DNA of 64,000 nt. Source: Arthrobacter sp. NtRootA1. Lineage in GTDB: Bacteria > Actinomycetota > Actinomycetes > Actinomycetales > Micrococcaceae. Made by a program: the position numbers and the translations under genes. The notes beneath the pieces are model-generated. The model did no database searches, was not told the DNA's origin, and saw only the letters and a list, made by a program, of their open reading frames with translations. Within the stretch, counting starts at the first letter, position 1, and every line of letters starts with the position of its first letter. Shown piece after piece: positions 52,617-61,685 of this stretch. The stretch lies in the NCBI RefSeq assembly GCF_019976975.1, contig NZ_AP024630.1, positions 1,178,001-1,242,000 on the forward strand, read 5' to 3'.

Positions 52617-54041
52617 CTATTCTCCTCGGAGTACTTCGATGGGACGGATGCGGGCGGTCAGCAAGGCCGGGACCAGCGCGCCGATGATGGCTACGGCGAA
52701 CACCGCGGCGATGCCGGCAGCAATGACACCGGGGGAGGCGCTCGCCGAGACGGACGTGAGCAGTTGAGAGGCCCCACCGAAGGGACCGCCCTGGCCTCCA
52801 CCAGCAAAACCGCCACCGGCGAAGCCGCCCCCGCCAAAGCCGCCGCCGCGCTGGGTGGTGGGCGCCGCCGTCGTGCTGGTGTTTGAACTGATGAGGGCCG
52901 ACGCGATACCGCCGCTGGCGAGCGATGCAATGGCGGCGCCCACCACGCTGCCCAAGGCCACGAGTACCAGCGATTCAAGGACGAATTGCAGGCCGATGGT
53001 GCGATTCCTGGCACCGATGGCCTTCAACACGCCAATTTCGCGGCGGCGTTCACGGACCAACATGACCATGATCAGCAGGATGATGAGTCCGGCTGTAGCG
53101 AGTGCTGCAATGAACGCGACCAGGGAGATGTTCTTGACGCTATCCAGCGAGCTGACGGCAGTTTCGAGGTTGCGTTGGCCTTGGGTGACGTCGGCTTTGC
53201 TGGTTCCCAACGCGGACTGGACGGCCGTTTTGGTGCTGTCGACGTTTTCCATGCTGTTGACCGTGACGATCATCGTGGAGAGTTCGTCAGGAGTCGCCGC
53301 CAGCGTTTGGGCTTCTGGAAGGGTGACGTAGACGGCGTTGTTTCCGAAGGCGGTTCCGGCGTCGAAGATGCCTGCGACCGTGAACGTCTTGTCCTGGATG
53401 GTGAAAGTGGAACCCGCTGTGAGGTTGTTCTTTTGCGCCAGCGTCGTCCCCACCAGCGCTTTTGCCTGAGCCGTAGTGTAGTCGCCCAGTCCGGTGCCAC
53501 TCGTGATGTCCAAGGCCTTGCCGGCGCTGTCAACTTCGGCGCCGATGCCTGTGGCCGCAATGGGAAGGGTGCGTACTCGTTGGGTAGTACCTGTACCTCC
53601 GGTGTTAGTGGCGGAGCCGTTGCGGTTGCCGAGGGTGCCGGCATCGATGGCTGCCGTGAGGTTGGTAGTGACGCTGGCCTGCTGCCCGCCGGGACCGAAA
53701 CCGCCACCTTGCTGCGTGGTGCTTGTTTCTGCCGTCGCCGTCTGGAGGCGCAGCGCCTTGGTACCCACCACGGAGGTCACGTTGGTGACCGAGGCTACAG
53801 TCTGCGCTTGAGCAGCGGTGAGCGGTTCGCCGCCACCTTCGAAGCCCTGCCCACCAGCCGGATTCACCGTCAGGGTGGTGCCCACGGAAGCATTGAGCTC
53901 CTGGACCTTGGCACCCACGGCCTGGTTGGCCACAAGCATGGCCAACGCCAGGCCGATCGCTACGGCCAGCACAGCGACTACCGCGGCCGTTCTGATTTTG
54001 TTGCGGAAGGCATTGCCTACGCTTCGGGCAAGGACGCTCAC
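52617..54041 (-). CDS. ABC transporter permease with Gly-rich periplasmic loops, 474 aa
   Basis: A FtsX/MacB-type permease: N-terminal helix (VVAVLAVAIGLALAMLVANQA), a large extracytoplasmic domain, and three further helices with LVRERRREIGVLKAIGARNRTI as the coupling loop. Two features stand out. The periplasmic domain holds a FEGGGEP loop and a QQGGGFGPGGQQ loop, and between the last two helices there is a Gly/Phe-rich stretch with repeated GGGFAGG-like units. AAAGGAG stands before the GTG start. No adaptor gene belongs to this operon, so it may borrow the one at 48932. Substrate unknown. Confidence 0.92.
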   Translation of the reverse strand: MSVLARSVGNAFRNKIRTAAVVAVLAVAIGLALAMLVANQAVGAKVQELNASVGTTLTVNPAGGQGFEGGGEPLTAAQAQTVASVTNVTSVVGTKALRLQTATAETSTTQQGGGFGPGGQQASVTTNLTAAIDAGTLGNRNGSATNTGGTGTTQRVRTLPIAATGIGAEVDSAGKALDITSGTGLGDYTTAQAKALVGTTLAQKNNLTAGSTFTIQDKTFTVAGIFDAGTAFGNNAVYVTLPEAQTLAATPDELSTMIVTVNSMENVDSTKTAVQSALGTSKADVTQGQRNLETAVSSLDSVKNISLVAFIAALATAGLIILLIMVMLVRERRREIGVLKAIGARNRTIGLQFVLESLVLVALGSVVGAAIASLASGGIASALISSNTSTTAAPTTQRGGGFGGGGFAGGGFAGGGQGGPFGGASQLLTSVSASASPGVIAAGIAAVFAVAIIGALVPALLTARIRPIEVLRGE

Positions 54042-54195
54042 GTTTCTCCTTTGGACCTGCTGAGTTCCGCAGACCGCTGGCTCGCGGGCTGCAGGTCCAA
54101 CGATGCTGAGCGCTGCTGTGCAGGAAGCCTGTCGAAGCTATGCGTGCGCTGTGAAAATCCGGGACGTCAGGCAGGTCCGGATTCCGAACGACCTC

Positions 54196-54226
54196 TTGAC
54201 AGCGTGGCGAGCTGCAACGGCATAAT
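54196..54226 (+). promoter_or_regulatory. Predicted promoter of the pectate lyase gene
   Basis: TTGACA at 54196-54201 and CATAAT at 54221-54226 with a 19 bp spacer. The start site would fall near 54233, just before the operator at 54238. Confidence 0.6.
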
Positions 54227-54237
54227 AGGACAGCCCT

Positions 54238-54255
54238 CGAGAAAGCGCTTTCTCG
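54238..54255 (+). promoter_or_regulatory. LacI-type operator before the pectate lyase gene
   Basis: CGAGAAAGCGCTTTCTCG is a perfect 18 bp palindrome with the central CG of LacI/GalR family operators. It lies just downstream of the -10 box, where a bound repressor would block transcription. No LacI gene is in the window, so the regulator is encoded elsewhere. Confidence 0.8.
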
Positions 54256-54340
54256 CAGTGAGGGCAAGGAAAAGCAGTTAGTCGAATCGCCCATTCCCGC
54301 TACCAGGCATGTGCTCTTTGGCATGCCGGAAAACAGGCCA

Positions 54341-55870
54341 ATGACGTCCGCAGCATCCCCGAAAAATCACATTCACTCCCGATTCCCGAACCGCCCTTCA
54401 CGGCGACGCCCAGCCACGGTGGCAGCAGTAGTCGGCATCGCGCTGGCGGCAACGCTGGCAAGCGCGCCCGCCAGCAGCGCCGCTCCGGTTGATCTGCACG
54501 GTTCGCCCACAGTCTCAATACACGATTCAGCTCCCACGGGTTGGGCATCCGTTGGAAGCACCCCGGCCGGCCCGGGGACCAACGGAGGTTCCGATGCCCC
54601 GCCGAAGAACGTTCACGTGGTCAGCACCTTGGCAGAACTCAAGGCGGCCACGCTGAATAACGGCGACCCCAAGGCACCAAAAATCATCTACATCCGGGGG
54701 ACCATCAACGGCAACGAAGCCCCTGACGGAAAGATCCTTGGCGAGCAGGACTACGCTCCTGGCTACGACATCCAGAATTACATGAGCTGCTTCCTGGACA
54801 ACGGAAAGACCTGGAGCGACCAAGCGTTCCCGTACTGCAAGCAAATGAGGCAACTGCGCCAACAGGGCAGCAATGCCATGAAGCGTCAGATTGAGGTGAA
54901 TCTTCCGAGCAACACCACGCTCCTGGGACTGGATGATGACTCCGGGCTGGTGGGAGCCAACATCATCATGAACGTGGCCAGCAACGTGGTCATCCGGAAC
55001 TTGAGCATCGAATCACCCGTGGACTGGTTTACCACGTGGTCTCCCGATGACGGCGACGGCGCATGGAACGCCCGCTTCGACTGCGTGTCCGCCGTAACCT
55101 CGGACCACATCTGGATTGACCATGTCCTGGTGACAGACGGCCGCTATCCTGACAGCAAGGCGCCCAAGGATTTCAAGAACGAGCCCGTCATCCGCCACGA
55201 CGGCCTTCTGGATTTGAAGGACGGAACAGACTTCGTCACCATCTCCAACAGCCAACTCAAGGACCATGACAAGACGAGCCTTCTGGGATCCGGCGACGAG
55301 CATGTAGATAAAGACGGCGGAAAGCTGCGCGTCAGCTTCATCTCGAACCTCTTCGAAAACACCCAACAGCGTGGTCCCCGGGTCCGCTTCGGCCAAGTGC
55401 ACGTCCTGAACAACTACTTCGTCGGCAGTAGCGAGGACCCTGACTATCCCATGATTAGTCAGGCGCAGGGCGGCACCAGCTACTTCATTGGTGCGGGCTA
55501 CGATTCCCGGATCTTCTCCGAGTACAACGCCTTTGACTACTCCGGGCCGAACGCCGATGAATCCATTACAGTCACCAGTTACAACGGCAATATGTTCAGC
55601 GATACCGGTTCCTGGTTCAACGGTGAACCCGTCAATCTGGAAGCCGTTGCCCAAGGCTCCTTTGAGGAACGCAAGGCGGAGGCGGTAGCCGCTGCGGCTG
55701 AGTCAGGCACCGAGGTTCCTGAATGGGCCCAGCGTGACTTTACGTCCGACGTCGGCTGGTCACCTTCGGATAACTACGGGTACCGGACGCTGAAATCGCC
55801 GGACGCAGTCCGCAATGCGGTGCTGAACTTTTCGGGACCCGGCGTGATCAAGGTCCAAGAGGGGAAGTAG
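54341..55870 (+). CDS. Secreted pectate lyase, PL1 family, 509 aa
   Basis: A signal peptide (basic RRRPATVAAVVGIALAATL, cleavage likely after SSAAP) precedes a parallel beta-helix. The PL1 landmarks are present: NTTLLGLDDDSGL, DHIWIDHVLVTDGR with the calcium-binding Asp residues, and RGPRVRFGQVHVLNNYF with the RxPxxR catalytic arginine. It cleaves polygalacturonate by beta-elimination outside the cell. Start candidates are GTG 54311, ATG 54323 and ATG 54341; I use 54341, which gives a normal signal peptide. The LacI-type operator suggests induction by pectin-derived sugar. A strong terminator follows. Confidence 0.92.
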   Translation: MTSAASPKNHIHSRFPNRPSRRRPATVAAVVGIALAATLASAPASSAAPVDLHGSPTVSIHDSAPTGWASVGSTPAGPGTNGGSDAPPKNVHVVSTLAELKAATLNNGDPKAPKIIYIRGTINGNEAPDGKILGEQDYAPGYDIQNYMSCFLDNGKTWSDQAFPYCKQMRQLRQQGSNAMKRQIEVNLPSNTTLLGLDDDSGLVGANIIMNVASNVVIRNLSIESPVDWFTTWSPDDGDGAWNARFDCVSAVTSDHIWIDHVLVTDGRYPDSKAPKDFKNEPVIRHDGLLDLKDGTDFVTISNSQLKDHDKTSLLGSGDEHVDKDGGKLRVSFISNLFENTQQRGPRVRFGQVHVLNNYFVGSSEDPDYPMISQAQGGTSYFIGAGYDSRIFSEYNAFDYSGPNADESITVTSYNGNMFSDTGSWFNGEPVNLEAVAQGSFEERKAEAVAAAAESGTEVPEWAQRDFTSDVGWSPSDNYGYRTLKSPDAVRNAVLNFSGPGVIKVQEGK

Positions 55871-55895
55871 CGCCTACGGTTCTGGGGAAAGCGAA

Positions 55896-55929
55896 AGCCC
55901 CGGCCCGCAAATTTTTGCGGGCCGGGGCT
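55896..55929. terminator. Bidirectional terminator, pectate lyase and sugar-binding protein
   Basis: AGCCCCGGCCCGC (55896-55908) pairs with GCGGGCCGGGGCT (55917-55929); AAATTTTT in the loop gives A/T runs on both strands. It lies between two convergent genes. Confidence 0.93.
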
Positions 55930-55965
55930 GTGCTGTTAAGTAGTGCTCAGCTAATACGTGCTCGA

Positions 55966-57063
55966 CTACTTGGTGATCGGGCCGAGTACCGGATCGTCCA
56001 CGTAAGCCGTCTTGACGTTGGCTGCCGTCACGATCTGCGGCGGGAGCAGGTAAGCCGGAACAGTCTTGACGCCGTTCTTGTAGGAATCCTTGTCATTGAT
56101 TTCCAGCTGCTTGCCGGCCTGCAGGTCCTTCACCATGGTGATGGCATGCTCAACCAGCTTGCGGGTGTCCTTGTTGATGGTGGAGTACTGCTCGCCAGCC
56201 ATGATCGACTTGACGGACTCAACCTCGGAGTCCTGGCCGGTGATGACCGGCGTCGGCTTTCCGGCGGCCTTGACCGAGTTCAGGATGTAGCGTGCCAAAA
56301 GGTCGTTCGGGGAAAGTACGCCGTCCAGCGGGGCCGAGGTGTAGCTGCCTGCCAAGAGGGTGTCCGCACGCTTCTGCGCGTTTTCGCCCTTCCAACCCTG
56401 GGTAACAGCCTGCTCGAAAGTGGTCTGGCCGGAGAGTACCTTCAGGGTTCCGTCGTCGATCTTCGGCTTCAGGACGCTCATGGCTCCGTCGAAGAAGACC
56501 TTGGCGTTTGCATCATCCGGGGAACCGGCGAAGAGCTCGATGTTGTACGGGCCGGAAGGCTTCTTGGCCTTCAATCCGTCCAACAAGGCCTGGCCCTGGA
56601 GCACACCGACCTTGAAGTTGTCGTACGCCACGTAGTAGTCCACGTTCTCCGTGTTCAGGAGCAAACGGTCATAAGCAATGACCGTGGCGCCGGAGTCCTT
56701 GGCCTGCTTGAGCTGCGTGCCCAGCTGGGCGCCGTCGATTGCGCCAACGATGATGACCTTTGCACCCTTGGTGACCATGGCGCTGATCTGGTTCTGCTGC
56801 TCGGACACGCCGCCGTTGGCGAACTGGACGTCGGGCTTGAACCCGGCGCTGCTGAGGCCGTCGTTGAACAGATTCTCCGCGAGGACCCAGTTTTCACTGG
56901 TCTTCTGCGGAAGGGCGACGCCGATCATCGAGTCCTTGGGGAACGCTTCCCCGCCAGCAGTGCTGCTGCTTGAGCCGCTGTCAGAGCGGCCGCAGGCTGT
57001 CAGCGCCAGTGCCGCGATGGCAGCGACTGCTGCTGCCTTTCCTGCTTTACCAAACATTCGCAT
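55966..57063 (-). CDS. chvE: ChvE/MmsB-type sugar-binding lipoprotein, 365 aa
   Basis: A lipoprotein signal with LTAC lipobox (about residue 24) attaches this solute-binding protein to the membrane. The mature part is a type I periplasmic-binding fold (GVALPQKTSENWV, a DSGATVIAYDRLLLN strand, then a hinge and QDSEVESVKSIMAGEQYSTI), closely resembling ChvE and other multiple-monosaccharide-binding proteins. It binds sugars such as glucose, galactose, arabinose or xylose. The ATG at 57063 is used; a GTG at 57075 is possible. With the permease and ATPase genes upstream it forms the MmsAB-type importer. Confidence 0.92.
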   Translation of the reverse strand: MRMFGKAGKAAAVAAIAALALTACGRSDSGSSSSTAGGEAFPKDSMIGVALPQKTSENWVLAENLFNDGLSSAGFKPDVQFANGGVSEQQNQISAMVTKGAKVIIVGAIDGAQLGTQLKQAKDSGATVIAYDRLLLNTENVDYYVAYDNFKVGVLQGQALLDGLKAKKPSGPYNIELFAGSPDDANAKVFFDGAMSVLKPKIDDGTLKVLSGQTTFEQAVTQGWKGENAQKRADTLLAGSYTSAPLDGVLSPNDLLARYILNSVKAAGKPTPVITGQDSEVESVKSIMAGEQYSTINKDTRKLVEHAITMVKDLQAGKQLEINDKDSYKNGVKTVPAYLLPPQIVTAANVKTAYVDDPVLGPITK

Positions 57064-57115
57064 ATCTTGGTTCACTTTCTGTGTGGGTGGGGTGGAGCGA
57101 GTCGATGGAAACCGG

Positions 57116-58384
57116 TCAGGCTTCCTTGGAGATGACCTCTTTGGTGGACGTGGTCTCGTCCGGCTTGATGTCGTTGTTGCGCTGGAAGTTCTTCATCAAC
57201 AGGCCGGTGATGGACCGCTTGCCTTGGATCTTGTTGTAGACGTCGAAGGCTACGGCGGCCAGGAGCACCAGGCCCTTGATGATCTGGGTGAGGTCGGCGC
57301 CTACGCCCAGAAGCTGGAGGCCGTTGTTCAGCACGGCCATCACCAAGCCACCGACGATCGAGCCGATCACGGTGCCAACGCCACCTGTAACGGCGGCGCC
57401 ACCGATGAACACGGCTGCGATTGCGTCCAGTTCCCAACCGACGCCGTCAAAGGGGCCGGATGCGGTGGATCGGCCAACGAAGATCATGCCGGCGAGGCCT
57501 GCAAGGACGGACATGTTGAGCATGACCATGAAGTTGACCTTCTTGGACTGCACACCGGACAGTTCTGCAGCGTGCCGGTTGCCACCCACGGCGTAGACGT
57601 GGCGGCCCAGGACGGTCTTGTCAGCGATGAAACCGTAGATCAGGACGAGCACGGCCAGGATCAAACCGGGGATAGGGAAGGAGGTTCCGGGGCGGCCGGT
57701 GGCGAACAGGTACGTGGCGTAGAGGATGGCACCGCAGATCAGGACCAGCTTGGTGACCTCGACCCAGAGCTCGGGAACGTCGGCGCCAAGTGCCTTGTTG
57801 GTAGCCCGGGCCCGCAGAGACATGATGACAACGAACGCGGCGGCCAGGATTCCCAACAGCAACGTGAGGTTGTTGAAGCCAGTGTTCGGGCCAATTTCAG
57901 GCAGGTAGCCGGAGCCCAGGTACTGGAAGTCGCTGGGGACGGGGATGGTGTTGGATTTGCCCACGAACTGGTTGAAACCACGGAACAGGAGCATGCCTGC
58001 CAGCGTCACGATGAAGGCAGGAATGCCCACATACGCTGTCCAGAATCCTTGCCAGGCCCCGATCACGGCACCGAGTACCAGCCCGAAGAGCACGCCCATG
58101 TACCAGGGGATACCCCAGTCCCGGATGGCGAGAGCCACGGAAACACCCACAAATGCGGCCACTGATCCCACAGAGAGGTCGATGTGGCCGGCAATAATGA
58201 CCAGGACCATACCGATGGCCAGGATCAGGATGTAGGAGTTGCCGTTGAACAGGTTGATCACGTTGCCCGGCGTCAGTGTCCGGCCCTCGGTGAAGATCTG
58301 GAAGAAGACGATAAGTGCCACCAGGGCGAAGATCATGCCGAACTGGCGGGTATTGCCACCAAATAGCTTCTTGAGCGCGTTCAT
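57116..58384 (-). CDS. mmsB: Multiple monosaccharide ABC importer permease, 422 aa
   Basis: A polytopic permease of the RbsC/XylH family with about ten helices. The family landmarks are GNSYILILAIGMVLVIIAGHIDLSVGSV near the N-terminus, VGGNRHAAELSGV in the middle and IGSIVGGLVMAVLNNGLQLLGV near the end. At 422 residues it matches MmsB/XylH size rather than the shorter RbsC. It sits between the ATPase gene (44 bp upstream) and the sugar-binding protein (52 bp downstream), so all three are one operon under the ROK operator at 60072. Confidence 0.93.
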   Translation of the reverse strand: MNALKKLFGGNTRQFGMIFALVALIVFFQIFTEGRTLTPGNVINLFNGNSYILILAIGMVLVIIAGHIDLSVGSVAAFVGVSVALAIRDWGIPWYMGVLFGLVLGAVIGAWQGFWTAYVGIPAFIVTLAGMLLFRGFNQFVGKSNTIPVPSDFQYLGSGYLPEIGPNTGFNNLTLLLGILAAAFVVIMSLRARATNKALGADVPELWVEVTKLVLICGAILYATYLFATGRPGTSFPIPGLILAVLVLIYGFIADKTVLGRHVYAVGGNRHAAELSGVQSKKVNFMVMLNMSVLAGLAGMIFVGRSTASGPFDGVGWELDAIAAVFIGGAAVTGGVGTVIGSIVGGLVMAVLNNGLQLLGVGADLTQIIKGLVLLAAVAFDVYNKIQGKRSITGLLMKNFQRNNDIKPDETTSTKEVISKEA

Positions 58385-58428
58385 TGTTTTGGTCCTTGTG
58401 TCAGGAAGGGGTGAGTCTGGGCCAACGG

Positions 58429-59985
58429 TCAGGCCGTCTTGCGGGCGGAGGTCATGAGTTTCATCAGGCTTTCCTGGCTGGCTTCGTTCTTGTCCAGGAC
58501 ACCGGTGATGGCGCCTTCAAAAATGGTGTAAATGCGGTCGGACAGGCCCAGGAGTTCCGGCAGCTCCGAGGAAATGACAATCACTCCCTTGCCCTGGTTC
58601 GCCAGCCTCTGGATGATGCCGTAGATCTCATACTTGGCTCCCACATCGATTCCACGGGTGGGTTCATCCAAAATCAGGAGATCCGGATCGGTGAACATCC
58701 ATTTGGCCAGCACCACTTTCTGCTGGTTTCCGCCCGAGAGCTTGGCTACGCCTTCCTCCACCGACGGGGTCTTGGTACGCAGGGATTTTCGGTACTCCTC
58801 TGCCACCGAGAATTCCTTGCGGTCGTCCACCACCGTGTACTTGCTGATCGCACGGAGATTCGCTGCAACCGTGGTGGTCTTGATGTCATCCAGCAGGTTC
58901 AGGCCGAGGGACTTCCGGTCTTCCGTGACGTAGCCCAGGCCGGCGTCGATAGCCGCCCGGACGCTGCGGAGGTTGACCGGCTTGCCGTCCTTGTAAACCT
59001 GTCCCTTGATGTAACGGCCGTAGGAGTGTCCGAACAGAGAGCGGGCAAGTTCCGTGCGGCCGGCACCCATGAGTCCTGCGAATCCTACGATTTCACCGCG
59101 GCGCACATAGAAGTTGGAGCCCTTGCAGATCAGGCGATCCTGGATCTGCGGGTGACCCACCGTCCAATCCTTCACTTCGAAGAAGACCTCACCGATCTTC
59201 GGCTCGTGATCGGGGAAGCGGGACTCGAGGGTCCTGCCCACCATGCCTTTGATGATGCGGTCCTCGTCAACGCCATCCCGCTTGACGTTCAGCGTTTCAA
59301 TGGACTTTCCATCACGGATGATGGTGATCTCGTCGGCGATCTGTTCGATCTCGTTGAGCTTGTGGGAAATGATGATCGAGGTGATTCCCTTGCCCTTCAG
59401 CCCCAGGATCAGGTCCAGCAGGTGCTGGGAGTCCGATTCGTTCAGGGCTGCTGTGGGCTCGTCCAGGATCAGCAGGCGGACCGACTTGTTCAGCGCCTTG
59501 GCGATTTCCACCAGCTGCTGCTTGCCGACGCCGATTTCCTTGATGGGGGTATCGGGGTCCTCACGGAGACCTACCCTGGCCAACAGCTCTACGGAGCGCT
59601 TCCGGGCTTCGGCCCAGTCGATGACACCCCATTTGGTTGGCTCGTTGCCCAGGAAGATGTTCTCCATGATGGACAACTCCGGGATCAACGCCAATTCCTG
59701 GTGGATGATGACGATGCCCGCAGCTTCACTCGCGCGGATGTCCTTGAATTGCTGCGTTTCGGCCATGTACACGATGTCCCCGGTGTAGCTGCCGTGTGGG
59801 TACACGCCGGAGAGAACTTTCATCAGCGTGGATTTTCCAGCACCGTTCTCTCCACAGATTGCGTGGATCTCGCCGGCCTTTACGCGCAGGCTCACATTCG
59901 ACAAGGCCTTCACACCGGGGAATTCCTTCGTGATCGAGCGCATCTCCAAGAGGATCGGCTCGTCTTGCGTGTCGAGGGTTGTCAT
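58429..59985 (-). CDS. mmsA: Multiple monosaccharide ABC importer ATPase, two nucleotide-binding domains, 518 aa
   Basis: A fused ATPase of the RbsA/XylG family. The first domain has Walker [10 protein letters not shown] (45-53), a non-standard signature ([15 protein letters not shown]) and Walker [14 protein letters not shown]; the second has the degenerate A-loop [16 protein letters not shown] and canonical signature [14 protein letters not shown] with [15 protein letters not shown]. This asymmetry is normal in sugar importers. First gene of the importer operon; its promoter overlaps a site shared with the ROK gene. The 3' neighbours are permease and binding protein. Confidence 0.95.
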   Translation of the reverse strand: MTTLDTQDEPILLEMRSITKEFPGVKALSNVSLRVKAGEIHAICGENGAGKSTLMKVLSGVYPHGSYTGDIVYMAETQQFKDIRASEAAGIVIIHQELALIPELSIMENIFLGNEPTKWGVIDWAEARKRSVELLARVGLREDPDTPIKEIGVGKQQLVEIAKALNKSVRLLILDEPTAALNESDSQHLLDLILGLKGKGITSIIISHKLNEIEQIADEITIIRDGKSIETLNVKRDGVDEDRIIKGMVGRTLESRFPDHEPKIGEVFFEVKDWTVGHPQIQDRLICKGSNFYVRRGEIVGFAGLMGAGRTELARSLFGHSYGRYIKGQVYKDGKPVNLRSVRAAIDAGLGYVTEDRKSLGLNLLDDIKTTTVAANLRAISKYTVVDDRKEFSVAEEYRKSLRTKTPSVEEGVAKLSGGNQQKVVLAKWMFTDPDLLILDEPTRGIDVGAKYEIYGIIQRLANQGKGVIVISSELPELLGLSDRIYTIFEGAITGVLDKNEASQESLMKLMTSARKTA

Positions 59986-60071
59986 CAGCCCTTACGCCTC
60001 CAATGCATGACTTCGTTGTCGCTCCCCAAACGGCGGAGCTGTCTGATGAAAAAGTAAACTGGATCACGTGT

Positions 60072-60096
60072 CTTGTCGTCAAGACTTGAACACAAG
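60072..60096 (-). promoter_or_regulatory. ROK operator overlapping the mmsA promoter
   Basis: Two adjoining dyads, CTTG-TCGT-CAAG and CTTG-AACA-CAAG, share the window 60072-60096. On the minus strand the site contains TTGACG (60082-60077), a good -35 box, with TTTACT 18 bp further on. The same 25 bp pattern recurs at 61332-61356 before the ROK gene (21 of 25 positions identical). Confidence 0.7.
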
Positions 60097-60114
60097 AACC
60101 AGCTAACGATTTCG

Positions 60115-61305
60115 TTATCTACCCGTGATTCCGGCCTGTTGGAACACCAAGGCAGCTGCGCCAAGCGCTTCGGCACGTGCTCCCAAGGACGACATTGCGA
60201 GGTGCGTTGTTTCGCCCACCACGGGTACGGCGTGGCGAACAAGGCCCCTGCGAATGGGGTTGAGAAGGAGGTCGCCGAGGCCTGCCAGGGGCCCGCCGAC
60301 GACGATCACTTCAGGGTTGATCAGGTTGGCGACGTTGCCCAGTGCTCGCCCCACGGCAAGGCCCGCATCATCCACCACGCGTTGGGTTGCGGAGTCGCCG
60401 GCAAGGCAATTCCGGACGATGTCCTGGGGCGTCAGCGATGTCTCTTTTCCCCTGCCTAGCAGCTCGATCATCGTGGTTGTGGAGGCGATGGTTTCGAGGC
60501 AGCCGCGGTTGCCGCACCGACACATCAGCCCGTGCTCGTGGATGGTTGCATGGCCGATTTCACCTGTGATGCCCACGTTCCCGTAGTACGGCACGCCGTT
60601 CAGAATCAGGCCCGAACCAATACCTGAACCGATCTTGAGGAACATCAGGTTGGACACCCCGCTGTGGGGTCCCCAAGTCACCTCCGATAACGCTCCAAGA
60701 TTGGCGTCATTATCAACAAATACGGGACAATTCAGGGCTTCCTCGAGCCTATGAAGGATGTCGATTCCCACCCATTCGGGCAGGATCGCACCTTGGGCAA
60801 CGGTCCCTGTCCTGCGGTCAATAGGGCCCGGGATGCCCGCACCGGCTCCCACTACCGCACTGGGATCGATGCCATTTTCTGCCAGCAATCGGCCAAGCAG
60901 CCGCACCGCCGCGGCGATCCCTTCCTCTGCGTGGTGGCCGAGCGGAAGTTCGATGAAATCCTCTGCGATGACGTGGTAGCCGAGGGATGCCAGAACCACC
61001 CGCAGGTGGCGTCGGCCAAAGTCGATTCCGACGGCGACTGCACCGTTGCTGTTCAACCTCACGTTGGTTGCCCGGCGTCCGGAGCTGGTGGTTGGCTCGG
61101 TGGAAACGAGGCCTGCGTCCTGCATGATTTTCACGATGTTGGACACCGTGGCGGTGGAGAGCCCGGTCTGCCTTGAAAGTTCGGCTTGCGTTGACGGCCC
61201 ACTCAGCAAGCACTCGATAATCCGTTGCTGGTTCAGGTGCCGGAGCGCGGACTGCGAGCCGGGTTTTCGTGGTTGGCTCTTCGTTGAGCGCTGCGTAGCG
61301 GGCAT
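60115..61305 (-). CDS. ROK family sugar-responsive transcriptional regulator, 396 aa
   Basis: An N-terminal winged helix (LNQQRIIECLLSGPSTQAELSRQTGLSTATVSNIV, in two parts, residues 24-60) is followed by a ROK sugar-binding domain with the ATP-like DFGRR loop, GIPGPID, the EIGHATI motif and the zinc-binding CRCGNRGCLET. This is the XylR/NagC architecture. It probably represses both itself and the sugar importer, since nearly identical sites precede each. It is encoded upstream of mmsA, same strand, 130 bp apart. The inducing sugar is unknown; plant cell-wall sugars are likely from context. Confidence 0.92.
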   Translation of the reverse strand: MPATQRSTKSQPRKPGSQSALRHLNQQRIIECLLSGPSTQAELSRQTGLSTATVSNIVKIMQDAGLVSTEPTTSSGRRATNVRLNSNGAVAVGIDFGRRHLRVVLASLGYHVIAEDFIELPLGHHAEEGIAAAVRLLGRLLAENGIDPSAVVGAGAGIPGPIDRRTGTVAQGAILPEWVGIDILHRLEEALNCPVFVDNDANLGALSEVTWGPHSGVSNLMFLKIGSGIGSGLILNGVPYYGNVGITGEIGHATIHEHGLMCRCGNRGCLETIASTTTMIELLGRGKETSLTPQDIVRNCLAGDSATQRVVDDAGLAVGRALGNVANLINPEVIVVGGPLAGLGDLLLNPIRRGLVRHAVPVVGETTHLAMSSLGARAEALGAAALVFQQAGITGR

Positions 61306-61685
61306 GACAAGAAGATTGCCCCAAAAGCAACGTTGTAGTCAAGAAGTGAACACAAGCAGTCAAGCTTTCCCGACATACTCCAACGCAAGAGGCGCTCCGT
61401 CCTCCCGTTGCGGGGCCTGCTTTGCATCCCCACCGCCTCCCTGACTTCGCAAGCTCAGCCAGGGAACCCGGGCGGCGTGGGCCCTGCGAATGGTTGGGGC
61501 GCAGAGTGGGCCTCGCAGGGTGTGGCCCGGAAGGTTGCGGGGCGGTGTGCGTGCAATGCGTCCCGTGTCGATCGCCTCCGGGTCTAAATGCCCCGCTCCA
61601 CGTGTCAGACCCCGGGCCTACTCTGGAAACAAGAAGACTTCCGGCCCTCACCGGTCCGGTACCCGGTGCAACCAAGGTGGTAATG
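61306..61685. other. Divergent region, ROK gene and nitrilase-family gene
   Basis: A 380-base region. It holds the ROK operator at 61332-61356. The rest, 61380-61680, is very GC-rich with plus-strand frames lacking resemblance to any protein. TCTAAAT near 61584 might be a -10 box for the nitrilase gene, but I cannot find a matching -35. Confidence 0.4.
61332..61356 (-). promoter_or_regulatory. ROK operator before the ROK gene
   Basis: GTTG-TAGT-CAAG followed by AGTG-AACA-CAAG: the same 25 bp arrangement as at 60072-60096 with four differences. On the minus strand it contains TTGACT (61342-61337), a -35-like hexamer, so binding would block the ROK gene's own promoter. Confidence 0.7.

Noticed and set aside
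52986..54281. 431-codon frame antisense to the second permease
   Set aside because: Shadow frame with no recognisable domain; the permease on the other strand has good start, helices and coupling loop.
58384..60057. Long open frame antisense to the importer ATPase gene
   Set aside because: The opposite strand encodes a full ABC ATPase with all motifs; this frame has none.
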